Positions 7,268 to 15,234 of a stretch of 35,945 bases of DNA are shown here, in pieces. Each line of letters opens with the position of its first letter. The stretch's first letter is position 1. Position numbers and translations under genes: made by a program. Location: assembly GCA_964415045.1 (NCBI GenBank), contig CAYPZL010000038.1:1-35945 (forward strand), read 5' to 3'. Origin of the DNA: CAYPZL01 sp964415045 (GTDB lineage Bacteria > Planctomycetota > Phycisphaerae > Sedimentisphaerales > Anaerobacaceae). The notes under the pieces were generated by a model. The model had not been told where the DNA came from. It was given only the letters and a program-made list of their open reading frames with translations, and did no database searches.

Positions 7268-10117
7268 TTATTGATTTCCTCCGATAGAATTCTCTTCCAG
7301 GTGACCGGACTCCAGCAGGATGCTGATATCCGGGCGCCGGAGCCTCTGGTCCAGCTCTTTCAACCGCTCCTCAATCTCGGCCAGCGCGGCGGCATAATAG
7401 TGCTCGGTGTGGAAGAAGAACCGTGCGGTGTCGGCATCGATCACGTGAATCTGCTCGGGCTTGAGCTCGGGCATGAGCAGCACTTTGCCGACGCTGAAGT
7501 TTCGCAGCCGCATCTGACTGTCTCCGCCGTTAAGCACCGCGATCCTCTTTAACACCAGCGCACGCCGCAGACGGAGAACATCGGATTCATTTTGAATCAG
7601 GATGGTATGGCGCTTCTGCCCGTCGGGCAAGGGCTGATTCAGCTCCCACAGCTTCGTCCCCCACGCGTCGCGGTCCGGGCAATCGACCATACTGATATCG
7701 GGAATCGGCTCACTGCCGAGACGACCCTCTTCCAGCGAATTGCGGTCGTAGCGGTAGGTAATCGCCAGGGCCTTATCCCCGAAATCCTTCATCCCGTCCA
7801 TGCCCTCGTCCCGCAGCAACGCCTCGAGGAACTTCACATTGTAACCGCCGACCTGCTGGCTATCGAAGTAAATGATGCGTGAGTCCTTGACGATATCGGC
7901 GGTATTGAGGCGTTTGATCACCTCATAAATCATGCGCGTGACAAAGATCGATTCGCCCGGCACGCTGTCGCGGACGAAGGAGCGGAACGGCTCGTCCTGC
8001 GCCAGGCGGAAGTTCTTCGCCGCCACCTCTCGCGCCATGCTCCGATAGGTTGCGATCCGCCGGTTCTCCAGCAGGAACGTCAGATCGAAAACGTCCTCGC
8101 TGCGAATGCGGTAGAAATCGCGGAACAGCTTGTTGCCGAAGTTGTCGAAGGCGTCCTCGTCCTTCGGAAGAGACCGCCGCAGTTCTTCGTCACTGGGAAG
8201 AACGTGAGGGGTCAGAACGATAATCACTTCCCGCTTCGTGTTATCCCGCTTCTCCGCTCGAAAGAGCATGCCGACCACCGGCAAATCGCCCAGCAAGGGA
8301 ACCTTGTCCATGGTCAGTGTGTTCTCTTTCGAGACCAGACCACCGATGATCAGGGGCGTATTGTTGGGGATCCGCCCGTACGTTTGCACGCGACGCGTGG
8401 ATACCGTAGGGGCCTCAGCCAAAACGGTCTTATTGTCGGCATCTTTGAGTTGCAGGTCGGCCCCCGGGACCCTGGCCGACACAATCGTGTCAATGAGCAT
8501 GCTGACTTCTGCGCCACTCTCGTTGATCCGCGGGCGAATGTTGAGCAAGATTCCTATCGGCAGATATTCGAAGTTGAAGCTGATCTTACCACCGAAGTTG
8601 CCCTGCAAACTGCTCGCGATCGGGATGTCTCTTCCCACACGGATCGTGGACTGCCGGTTGTTGAGCGTCAGAACACTGGGTCGAGAGAGAATCTCCGCCT
8701 TGCCCGTGCGAACCAGCGCTTTGATCACCACGTTCCAGTCCCAGTCCATTTTGGCCTCAAAGAGATCACTAAGATTCGATATTTGAGATATATTCAGGTT
8801 GAACGTCTCTGCTGCTTGGTCAACGCCCGAGGAACCACCGCTCAGAGCGAGAACATTGCCCCCCCCTTCCCAGTTCCACTCGACCCCCAGATCACGCAAA
8901 CCATCTTCGCTGATCTCCAGGACCATGGCGTCGATGAAGATCTGTCGGGCCGGACGGTCGACGAGGTCGTCCAGGATGCGACGTACCTCGCTGAACTGCT
9001 CGGGGTGAGCAGGATGGAACAACACCAGGAGCTGATTCGTCGGCGAAGCAATCGCGTTGTCGCTCATCTCCGCGGCCACGCCCGGCGTCAGCGAAAGCTT
9101 GCTTCCCGACGTCTTTGTGCCGGCGCCGACCAAGCCGGTGTATTGCTTTCCGGGGTCTTCGATATTCACCACGTACGGCAGTTTGGCGAACTCCACCTTG
9201 GGGGGCAGCTCGGTCGGCTTGTTCAGAGTCGTCACCCCCATACCCTTCAACATACCCAGAGCCGCCGTCGCGTCGACGTAGCTCAGTTGAATGAGCTTGG
9301 CCTCCAGGTCGCGGATGGTCAAGCCGGTACGCATCTTGTTCAACTCGGCGATGGTTTTGGTGATCTCCGGCTCGATGCGCGCGAGATCCGGATTGGCGGT
9401 CAACGTCCCGTCCTTACCGACAATGACACCGAGGGCCCAAACCTGCGGCGGCTGGGAGACATAGTGGCAATATGCGTATCGCAGCACATGGGTACCGGCC
9501 TCCCCGGGCCGGGCGAGGGTCCGACCGCCGATGACCCCCGAGGGCGGCGCCGGCAACGCATCGGTGATCGCCGACGAGGCGGTGACGTAGCCCAATTCGG
9601 TCTCCAGGACCAGCGCAACATGGGCGCCGATTTCGCTGCATTCCGTTGCGCTGAGCTTGGGCAGCGCGATCAGCGTGGTGGACCCCGCCGGCGCGGCGTT
9701 TGGGGCGGTCATGCTCGCCGCTTCAGCGACGCTGATTCGCGCCGGCGCGGCCGTCTCGACACCGTTGGCCGATTCCGCCGCCGCAGCGTTTGGCGGTGCG
9801 GGCAGATCCATAGCATCGACGGCCTCGGAAAACTCCTTCAACTTCAGGGGATCGTCGTCGACGACGATCTCTCCGTTGGCCACCTGCGGCTCTTCGAGCG
9901 TTACGGTCTTCTCACTTTTCGTCTTCGAGGCACAGCCGGAAAGAAGCACGAGGCACAACGCGACGATTCCCGCGATCCGAGGCGGTGACACCCCAATGCC
10001 CCGGCACAGAGCTGAACGTCCCGGCGCCGGTAAGAAAACGCTCCCAACAGAAACGCTGCCTGTTCCCATCGACACGTGTGTCTCTTCGCAATTCCTGGCC
10101 GTCTGATCGTGCGTCAT
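7268..10117 (-). CDS. Secretin-family outer-membrane protein with long C-terminal extension
   Basis: 949 residues. A lipoprotein-type signal ends in LLSGC with Cys62 as lipid-bearing residue. The N-domain region is about 155-385 and the secretin domain about 390-640, with the hallmark VPLLGDLPVVGMLFR at 606-620 followed by EVIIVLTPHVL. Secretins are multimeric outer-membrane channels for type II secretion, type IV pili or related systems. About 305 residues follow the secretin domain (645-949) with no motif I recognise, mostly helical and charged; this is longer than usual. The frame starts at ATG 10117 (weak AAAGGA site), but a 44-residue n-region is long for a lipoprotein, so ATG 10069 is an alternative. 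No ATPase, inner-membrane or prepilin-peptidase genes are adjacent; only the MscS gene follows. Confidence 0.88.
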   Translation of the reverse strand: MTHDQTARNCEETHVSMGTGSVSVGSVFLPAPGRSALCRGIGVSPPRIAGIVALCLVLLSGCASKTKSEKTVTLEEPQVANGEIVVDDDPLKLKEFSEAVDAMDLPAPPNAAAAESANGVETAAPARISVAEAASMTAPNAAPAGSTTLIALPKLSATECSEIGAHVALVLETELGYVTASSAITDALPAPPSGVIGGRTLARPGEAGTHVLRYAYCHYVSQPPQVWALGVIVGKDGTLTANPDLARIEPEITKTIAELNKMRTGLTIRDLEAKLIQLSYVDATAALGMLKGMGVTTLNKPTELPPKVEFAKLPYVVNIEDPGKQYTGLVGAGTKTSGSKLSLTPGVAAEMSDNAIASPTNQLLVLFHPAHPEQFSEVRRILDDLVDRPARQIFIDAMVLEISEDGLRDLGVEWNWEGGGNVLALSGGSSGVDQAAETFNLNISQISNLSDLFEAKMDWDWNVVIKALVRTGKAEILSRPSVLTLNNRQSTIRVGRDIPIASSLQGNFGGKISFNFEYLPIGILLNIRPRINESGAEVSMLIDTIVSARVPGADLQLKDADNKTVLAEAPTVSTRRVQTYGRIPNNTPLIIGGLVSKENTLTMDKVPLLGDLPVVGMLFRAEKRDNTKREVIIVLTPHVLPSDEELRRSLPKDEDAFDNFGNKLFRDFYRIRSEDVFDLTFLLENRRIATYRSMAREVAAKNFRLAQDEPFRSFVRDSVPGESIFVTRMIYEVIKRLNTADIVKDSRIIYFDSQQVGGYNVKFLEALLRDEGMDGMKDFGDKALAITYRYDRNSLEEGRLGSEPIPDISMVDCPDRDAWGTKLWELNQPLPDGQKRHTILIQNESDVLRLRRALVLKRIAVLNGGDSQMRLRNFSVGKVLLMPELKPEQIHVIDADTARFFFHTEHYYAAALAEIEERLKELDQRLRRPDISILLESGHLEENSIGGNQ

Positions 10118-10447
10118 TCTTCTATCCTTTAATCAAGACAAAACGATTGACCGCGCATTAGCCGTTTTGCGTTACATCACTGGGTCCGCTCATCGCGACC
10201 ACAATCGAATCACAGCACATTCTGTTTCCAGAAGCAAAGCACAGAATATATCGCGACAGACCATATACATCAACAGAAAATGACGTCAATCCTGATTTGA
10301 AGCCGGCAGACAAAAATGTTTACAGAAGTGACGCCGGCCGGTATTATTACGCTGGCACAGCGTATGCTGTCTTTTCGCTGAATATTCGGCGTTCGGCTCA
10401 ATCGCAATGCTGGAATTTTCCCAATGTTGCTGAAGGAGATGACACCA
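10118..10447. other. Divergent intergenic region, secretin / SdiA-regulated lipoprotein
   Basis: 330 bases between divergent genes. It is visibly more AT-rich than the flanking genes. It contains an inverted repeat CAAAACG (10139-10145) / CGTTTTG (10163-10169) close to the secretin start, possibly an operator, and a sigma-54-like element at 10353. No gene is supported here. Confidence 0.5.
10353..10368 (+). promoter_or_regulatory. Candidate sigma-54 (RpoN) promoter
   Basis: TGGCACAGCGTATGCT matches the -24/-12 consensus TGGCAC-N5-TTGCT at all but one defined position (A for T at 10364), with GG and GC correctly spaced. Transcription would start near 10379, about 70 bases before the GTG start at 10448. 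No sigma-54 activator gene is in the window. Confidence 0.45.
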
Positions 10448-11293
10448 GTGCTCGTACGTACAAAGTTGGCGGCATTCATCACGATTTTGTCGGCCCTGTG
10501 GTTGACCGGCTGCGGCCGGACCGCAGGACCGCAGGAAGTTCTTGACACCATCGTCTTTCCCAACAAATGGGCTGGTAACATAGATAAGATCGAGTTCAAC
10601 GAGCCGTCCGGGATCTGCTGGCACGCGCAGCGCGGAACGCTTTTTGTCGTCGGCGACGAGGGCAACCTTTGTGAAATCACGACCGAGGGAGCGCTCGTCA
10701 AACAGACACTCCTTCGGGAGGCTGCGGATTTTGAGGGAATCACGTACGATCCCTCCACGGGCCTGCTGTACCTTGTCATCGAGGAAGCGGAAGCGATCCT
10801 TGAGGTTCACCCGGAGACGTTCGAGATTCTACGCGAGTTTTCCGTCCCGCGCACGTTCGAGGGCAAAACGCTCCTGGCCGCCGGCGGCGAGGGCATCGAA
10901 GCGCTCACGTTCATCCCGGATGCAGAACACCGAGAGGGCGGCGTATTCTACGTGGGCAACCAGGCCTTCACCCTTTCCAATCCAGAAGACATTTCCGCGG
11001 TGTTTCGCGTCGAACTGCCGCTGCGCACCCGGAGGGGGCCGGTCCGGATCACCGGGTATTTCGAGCCGGGCATCATCGATCTGTCGGCTCTCAACTACGA
11101 CGCGACGACGGACCACATCCTCCTGGTTAGCGACGCCACCAACACCATGCTCGAATATTCCCGCGACGACCGGCTCCTGAACATCTGGGCCTTCCCCGGA
11201 GACAACCAGGAGGGGGTGACCGTCGATGACGAGGGCTTCATCTACATCGCCCAGGACAGCGGCGGAATCATCAAGCTCAAGTGGCTTCGGTGA
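10448..11293 (+). CDS. SdiA-regulated-domain lipoprotein (YjiK-like)
   Basis: 281 residues. MLVRTKLAAFITILSALWLTGC is a lipoprotein signal with the lipobox LTGC. Mature sequence has repeated beta-propeller-like segments: PSGICWHAQRGTLFVVGDEG, FEGITYDPSTGLLYLVIEEA, GIEALTF, DNQEGVTVDDEGFIYIAQDS. This matches the SdiA-regulated family (YjiK), whose biochemical function is unsettled; esterase-like or calcium-binding propeller roles have been suggested. The protein would be anchored in the envelope. The GTG at 10448 is chosen because AAGGAG (10433-10438) sits 9 bases upstream; the earlier in-frame ATGs at 10424 and 10439 lie before or against that site. It is convergent with the channel gene, 19 bases from its end. 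A possible sigma-54 promoter precedes it. Confidence 0.82.
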   Translation: MLVRTKLAAFITILSALWLTGCGRTAGPQEVLDTIVFPNKWAGNIDKIEFNEPSGICWHAQRGTLFVVGDEGNLCEITTEGALVKQTLLREAADFEGITYDPSTGLLYLVIEEAEAILEVHPETFEILREFSVPRTFEGKTLLAAGGEGIEALTFIPDAEHREGGVFYVGNQAFTLSNPEDISAVFRVELPLRTRRGPVRITGYFEPGIIDLSALNYDATTDHILLVSDATNTMLEYSRDDRLLNIWAFPGDNQEGVTVDDEGFIYIAQDSGGIIKLKWLR

Positions 11294-11312
11294 GAACGAC
11301 GACCGCGGTGCC

Positions 11313-13577
11313 TCAAGACGAGCCCAGCTTCTCTTTCAAATCCGGGGCGGAGAAGGCCATCGCGATCAGGGCGTCCTCCTCTTCGATGCGGCACTCGGCA
11401 TCGCCGAATCGTCCGGTCCCCTTTCTCGGATTCATGATCACCTTGTCCTGCCGGCGGATGCCCAGCAGGATGACGGGATTGTTGTCGTCCCGGTTCTGGT
11501 AGAGCATCTGGGCACACTCGGCGAACGTCTTTCCCACGAAGGCGTCGGGGAACGACTCGCGCGGAATGATGTAGATCTCATTTCCTTCGAACGTATACGT
11601 GAGCAGGTCCTTGTAGACCACGGAGAGCTGCTTGTTCAAAGCGCAGTGGGCCAATATGCCCACACCGATTTCGGTGGTGCAGATCGTCTCGTCGGCGCCG
11701 GCATCCCTGAGGTGCTGGCTGTTGTCGGAATTGACGACCTCGGCGATGATATGCGGCCGGCGGCGCTTGCACTCGCCCAACAAGGCCAAAACGATCATGG
11801 CGGATTTCGCGTCGGGGTCGGGGCTCTGGCCGTCGGCGAGCACGATCACGGTGTCGGCAAGGCTGACGCGCGCGCTCTTCAACGTGCCGTGCCGGATCGG
11901 ATCTTCGCGGATGAAATGCACCTTGTTGAGCGCCGGCATGCGCAACAACTCTTTCTCGTCCAACTGCTTGTTGTCCACGATGACGACGTCGGCATCGGGC
12001 CTTCCTTCCGGATGCCGCAATTCCGTCAGCACTCTCTTGCCCCTCTCGTTCCAGTTGCAAATGACAATATGATCGTGAATATCCCGGGGCATCTTCATCT
12101 CCTCTCTGCGCAGAAAGGCGGCGGCAAACCGGCCCGCCACGGCACCCATAAAGAACACGCTCAAAACGAAAATCAGAATCGAAATGACACGTCCCGGCCA
12201 GGTGACCGGATAGCGGTCCTCGAAACCGCTCAGAATATAAATCGTGATCGACCAGAACGCCTCGCCGATGCTCTCGAATGACCGGTTGTTGTACCGCTCG
12301 CAGAAGAACATCGCCAGCGTCCCTACCACGTAGAGACAGATGAACGTGATGGCCAGCCGCACGTGGATGTGCCTCTGCGTGACCCTGCGAATGATGGATC
12401 GGTACTTGATGGCGTAAAACAGCACGACGAGGCAAACGCCGCCCCACAGGATGGTGGGCAGATAATCGGACAGGGTCTTCTTGAGCAGCCCCTGTTCCAG
12501 ATAGTACTCCCTGGACTCGGGGTGAATGGGGATGATGGGCCTCATCCGGTGATCGAGGATGCCGTAGAGGCCGTCATCCAGAGGGAAATGGTATTTGCTC
12601 AGGTCCACGCCGTTGATATCGTGCGCGCCGGTAATGACCTTCTCCTGTTCGAAGATCAATCGGGTGACCGTCTTGATGAAATCGACGGGCACTCTTCGGT
12701 TGTGCGTTCTGGTGTCCTCAAAACCCTTGCGCGCCACGAGAATCGCGCGGACGCCCACGGTTTTGACCGGCTTGTCCTGCGTGCTGTAGGTATGGGCGGG
12801 TATCTCCGTATAGACGAAATAGGGAAACTCCCGCATGAGCCGGTTGGCCAGCCCCTCACCGATGGGAATGAGGTTGATGTAATCCTGCAGGGCGACGCCG
12901 TCCTCTCCTTTTCTGGTGAAGAGAGGCGTGGGGATTCCCGCCGTGACAACCGCGGCGTCCAACTCGTTGGACAAGAGTTTCTCCCTGGCCTCGGAAAACT
13001 TGCAGCGGACATCCGTCAAGTCCGAACCTTCCCAGCCATCCAGGCGGAAAATGAGCGTGGCGCTATTGCTGATATCGGCGGGCGGAGAACCTGTGCGAAC
13101 CCTCCTGCCCTTCAACTGGTCGAGATGCTCGATTCCGCTGCTCCGCGTCGCGACAATCTGGATCAGCTCGGTGTACAGGGAGGCAATGGCCAGCGCCTTA
13201 CTCGAAGGCAGACTGAACATGGCTTCTCCGTACCGGAAGTAGTAGGCCGAATCATTCTGCACCAGGGCAAGATCGACCTGCTCCTTGTCCAGCAGCCGCA
13301 GGTTATCGAGCGAGCCACTGGTCTCAACCACCTCGACGGCGATCTCATCCGGAAACGCCTGCTCGATGACCTTCTTGATGCCAAAGCCGATGGGGTAATA
13401 GACCCCCGTCTTGCTGCCCGTCGCCAGACGCAGGGTCGTCTTTTCGGCCGCCGCAGCGCCGGCGATTGCAGGGCACAACACGACCAGGATTCCTATGGCC
13501 GCCCGGTTGAACAACACTCTGAGAACGCCCGCCCTCGACACGTCGCCCGCACTCATGGATTTTCGCAATGCGTGCAT
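11313..13577 (-). CDS. TAXI binding protein-pore-RCK fusion, putative ligand-gated ion channel
   Basis: 754 residues in three modules. A signal segment (about 24-43) precedes a TAXI-type solute-binding domain (about 46-365: LRLATGSKTGVYYPIG, VDLALVQNDSAY). Helices follow at 375-391 and 406-424, then a pore loop (437-462) and a helix at 463-485. The C-terminus is RCK/TrkA-N (502-640: DHIVICNWNERG) and TrkA-C (about 662-742), arranged as in the potassium channel MthK. Predicted topology is self-consistent: binding domain outside, basic loop KYRSIIRRVTQRHIHVR inside, pore loop outside, RCK inside. The filter reads YILSGFEDRYPVTWPGR where potassium channels have TVGYGD-YP-T--GR, so ion selectivity is open. 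TAXI proteins studied elsewhere often bind glutamate or related acids. ATG overlaps the preceding stop (TAATG), implying coupled translation. Domains are clear; function is inferred. Confidence 0.82.
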   Translation of the reverse strand: MHALRKSMSAGDVSRAGVLRVLFNRAAIGILVVLCPAIAGAAAAEKTTLRLATGSKTGVYYPIGFGIKKVIEQAFPDEIAVEVVETSGSLDNLRLLDKEQVDLALVQNDSAYYFRYGEAMFSLPSSKALAIASLYTELIQIVATRSSGIEHLDQLKGRRVRTGSPPADISNSATLIFRLDGWEGSDLTDVRCKFSEAREKLLSNELDAAVVTAGIPTPLFTRKGEDGVALQDYINLIPIGEGLANRLMREFPYFVYTEIPAHTYSTQDKPVKTVGVRAILVARKGFEDTRTHNRRVPVDFIKTVTRLIFEQEKVITGAHDINGVDLSKYHFPLDDGLYGILDHRMRPIIPIHPESREYYLEQGLLKKTLSDYLPTILWGGVCLVVLFYAIKYRSIIRRVTQRHIHVRLAITFICLYVVGTLAMFFCERYNNRSFESIGEAFWSITIYILSGFEDRYPVTWPGRVISILIFVLSVFFMGAVAGRFAAAFLRREEMKMPRDIHDHIVICNWNERGKRVLTELRHPEGRPDADVVIVDNKQLDEKELLRMPALNKVHFIREDPIRHGTLKSARVSLADTVIVLADGQSPDPDAKSAMIVLALLGECKRRRPHIIAEVVNSDNSQHLRDAGADETICTTEIGVGILAHCALNKQLSVVYKDLLTYTFEGNEIYIIPRESFPDAFVGKTFAECAQMLYQNRDDNNPVILLGIRRQDKVIMNPRKGTGRFGDAECRIEEEDALIAMAFSAPDLKEKLGSS

Positions 13578-14026
13578 TACTCCCCTTTTATCAACTCGAC
13601 GACCTGCTGGGAATCTTGGGCGGCGATCAAGGCCCGGCAGAACGCCTTGGAGCGCGCCAGCTTGGCGACTTCCGCGAGAGCCTGTACGTGCGGGCCCGAC
13701 TGATCGGGCGCGGCCACCAAGAGAAAAAAGAGCTTCGTGGGCTGGTTGTCCAGGGAGCCGAAGTCGATTCCCTGCGGAGCAATGCCCAGGGCCAACTGCA
13801 AACGCGAGACGGCGGTGGTCTTGCCGTGGGGCACGGCGATCCCCTCCTCCAGGCCAGTGCTCTGCTTGCGCTCCCGTTCCTGCACTGCCTGGAGCACGGC
13901 GTCAAAATCATCGATCCGGCCCGCATCCTTCAGGATCTGGACAAGCTCGCGCAAGACGTCCGTCTTGTCCTTCGAGACCAACGGCGTCTTTACGACTTCC
14001 GGTGCGATCAAATCAATCAATGCCAT
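13577..14026 (-). CDS. PTS EIIA-like regulatory protein, PtsN/fructose-type
   Basis: 149 residues from the ATG at 14026. The fold signature is GLEEGIAVPHGKT, where His (residue 67 from this start) is the phosphorylation site of EIIA-Fru/EIIA-Ntr proteins. KLFFLLVAAPDQSGPHVQALAEVA also matches the family. No sugar-permease domain is attached, so it is more likely a PtsN-like regulator, known elsewhere to control potassium transporters and sensor kinases according to its phosphorylation state, than part of a sugar transporter. A GAGGAG sits 10 bases before this ATG but only 1 base before the ATG at 14035, so the later start is preferred. Its TAA overlaps the channel ATG. No EI or HPr gene is in the window. 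Its place directly before a channel suggests, by inference, phosphorylation-dependent gating. Confidence 0.85.
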   Translation of the reverse strand: MALIDLIAPEVVKTPLVSKDKTDVLRELVQILKDAGRIDDFDAVLQAVQERERKQSTGLEEGIAVPHGKTTAVSRLQLALGIAPQGIDFGSLDNQPTKLFFLLVAAPDQSGPHVQALAEVAKLARSKAFCRALIAAQDSQQVVELIKGE

Positions 14027-14087
14027 TACCTGCATTCTCCTCGTAGTTCACGTGTGAAGGCAACCGCCGGCCTCAGGCAGCGTCGGC

Positions 14088-14576
14088 CTATGCCAGGGAC
14101 TCGTACAACTCCCAAACCCGGTCTTCATCTTTAACGATCAAAACGGAGCAGGGCACCGTGCGCATGGCCCGCTCGGCCTCATCGTAAAACTCATCTCTAC
14201 GGCTGCGGATGCGCGACAGCTCCCCAATGACGAGGAGGTCCACGTCATACTCGCGGACGGCGTCCACAACCTCCTGCTGGACGCTGCCCCGGCTGCGCTT
14301 GGTCACGATGGGCACGCCCTTCTTCTGCGCCAGATCCGTTACGTACTTGAGATACCGGTCGGCGTCGGCTTCCATGTCGTGCTCGTATTCGACCCGCTCA
14401 TCCCGGAGGAAGATGCGGGCCTTCAGCAGGTCCTCCACGGCCCGGGTGTTGACCACGTACTGGGCGAGAAGCTCGGCCCCCGAAAAGGAGGCCAAGCAGA
14501 TGGCATACTGCGCCGCCGTGACAGACTGCTCCGTGCCGTCGATGTAGACCATGATCTTTTTGAGGGGCTTACCCAC
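14088..14576 (-). CDS. Universal stress protein (UspA family)
   Basis: 162 residues with the UspA alpha/beta fold: KKIMVYIDGTEQSVTAAQYAICLA at the start, AREYDVDLLVIGELSR-like core near 125-142, and MRTVPCSVLIVKDE at the end. ATP-binding members carry G-2x-G-9x-G(S/T); here the corresponding region reads IGELSRIRSRRDEF, so nucleotide binding is doubtful. GTG at 14576 follows GGGAGG by 7 bases and overlaps the end of subunit D by 8 bases, so it is coupled to the ATPase operon. UspA proteins often bind transporters or channels as regulatory subunits. With the EIIA and channel genes just downstream, a regulatory role in ion transport is a reasonable inference. Confidence 0.85.
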   Translation of the reverse strand: MGKPLKKIMVYIDGTEQSVTAAQYAICLASFSGAELLAQYVVNTRAVEDLLKARIFLRDERVEYEHDMEADADRYLKYVTDLAQKKGVPIVTKRSRGSVQQEVVDAVREYDVDLLVIGELSRIRSRRDEFYDEAERAMRTVPCSVLIVKDEDRVWELYESLA

Positions 14577-15222
14577 GATCGGCCTCCCGCGTTCTGAGCC
14601 GCTCCTTGTCCAGTCTCTCCTTGACCGTTTTCATCAGAACGAACATGTCCCGCTCGTTCTCTTCGAGCCGGCTTTCGATGAAGTGAACGGTCTCCTTCAG
14701 GTCAGGGATGGCGATTTTCTCAAGCGCGTTCACCTTTCGGATCGTTCGCTTGACTTCGTTGGCAAGCCGGAGCACGGAGATTTTCAGCTCCGAGAGCTTG
14801 CCCAGCAATTCGAGCGCATCCTTAAACGATCCCAGCGCACTGTCAATCCAGAAACTCGTGCCCATCGGGCTGGTGTACGGCGGATGCTCCCGGAACTTCG
14901 TATCCACCACGGGCAGGCTCACGCCCATGACCCTTCTGGAACGCACCGTGATGTCCGTTGTCATGTTCACCGCTCCGGTGAGATACTGCACCTTGAGCTT
15001 GCCCATATCGAAGACAGCTTCTTCCAGGGCTTTATACGCCTTTGCCAGCGCCGTTTCAACCCGGTTCTGGTGTTCCACGGCCTGGTCGACCAGGGACAGG
15101 AGCTCGACGATCAGGATATTTCGCTTCTGATCGAGAAGCTCGTATCCCTGTTGCGCAAAGACCAGATCGCTGCGCAGCTTGAGCAGATTGGTCTTCGTCG
15201 GTGCGTAGTTGTACTGCGCCAT
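14569..15222 (-). CDS. atpD: V/A-type ATPase subunit D (central stalk)
   Basis: 217 residues, predominantly long helices. APTKTNLLKLRSDLVFAQQGYELLDQKRNIL is the conserved N-terminal helix of subunit D, and the C-terminal helix (LRLANEVKRTIRKVNALEKIAIPD) gives the second half of the rotor coiled coil. Subunit D is the rotating axle inside the A3B3 hexamer, bound to F. Length is normal for the family (about 200-220). It starts 12 bases after subunit B and ends overlapping the UspA gene, closing the usual A-B-D block. Confidence 0.93.
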   Translation of the reverse strand: MAQYNYAPTKTNLLKLRSDLVFAQQGYELLDQKRNILIVELLSLVDQAVEHQNRVETALAKAYKALEEAVFDMGKLKVQYLTGAVNMTTDITVRSRRVMGVSLPVVDTKFREHPPYTSPMGTSFWIDSALGSFKDALELLGKLSELKISVLRLANEVKRTIRKVNALEKIAIPDLKETVHFIESRLEENERDMFVLMKTVKERLDKERLRTREADRG

Positions 15223-15234
15223 GATCCGTGCCTG

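Noticed and set aside
8204..9988. 594-codon open frame on the plus strand
   Set aside because: Antisense to the secretin gene, compositionally biased (Arg, Asp, Gln) and without motifs.
12200..12300. Channel pore misread because of a frameshift
   Set aside because: The frame stays open and codon-like through the pore, with canonical residues on both sides (FWSIT before, YPVTWPGR after), so SGFEDR is not an indel artefact.
13577..14576. EIIA and UspA as part of a nitrogen PTS locus
   Set aside because: No rpoN, HPr or kinase gene nearby; their overlap and position tie them to the ATPase-channel operon instead.
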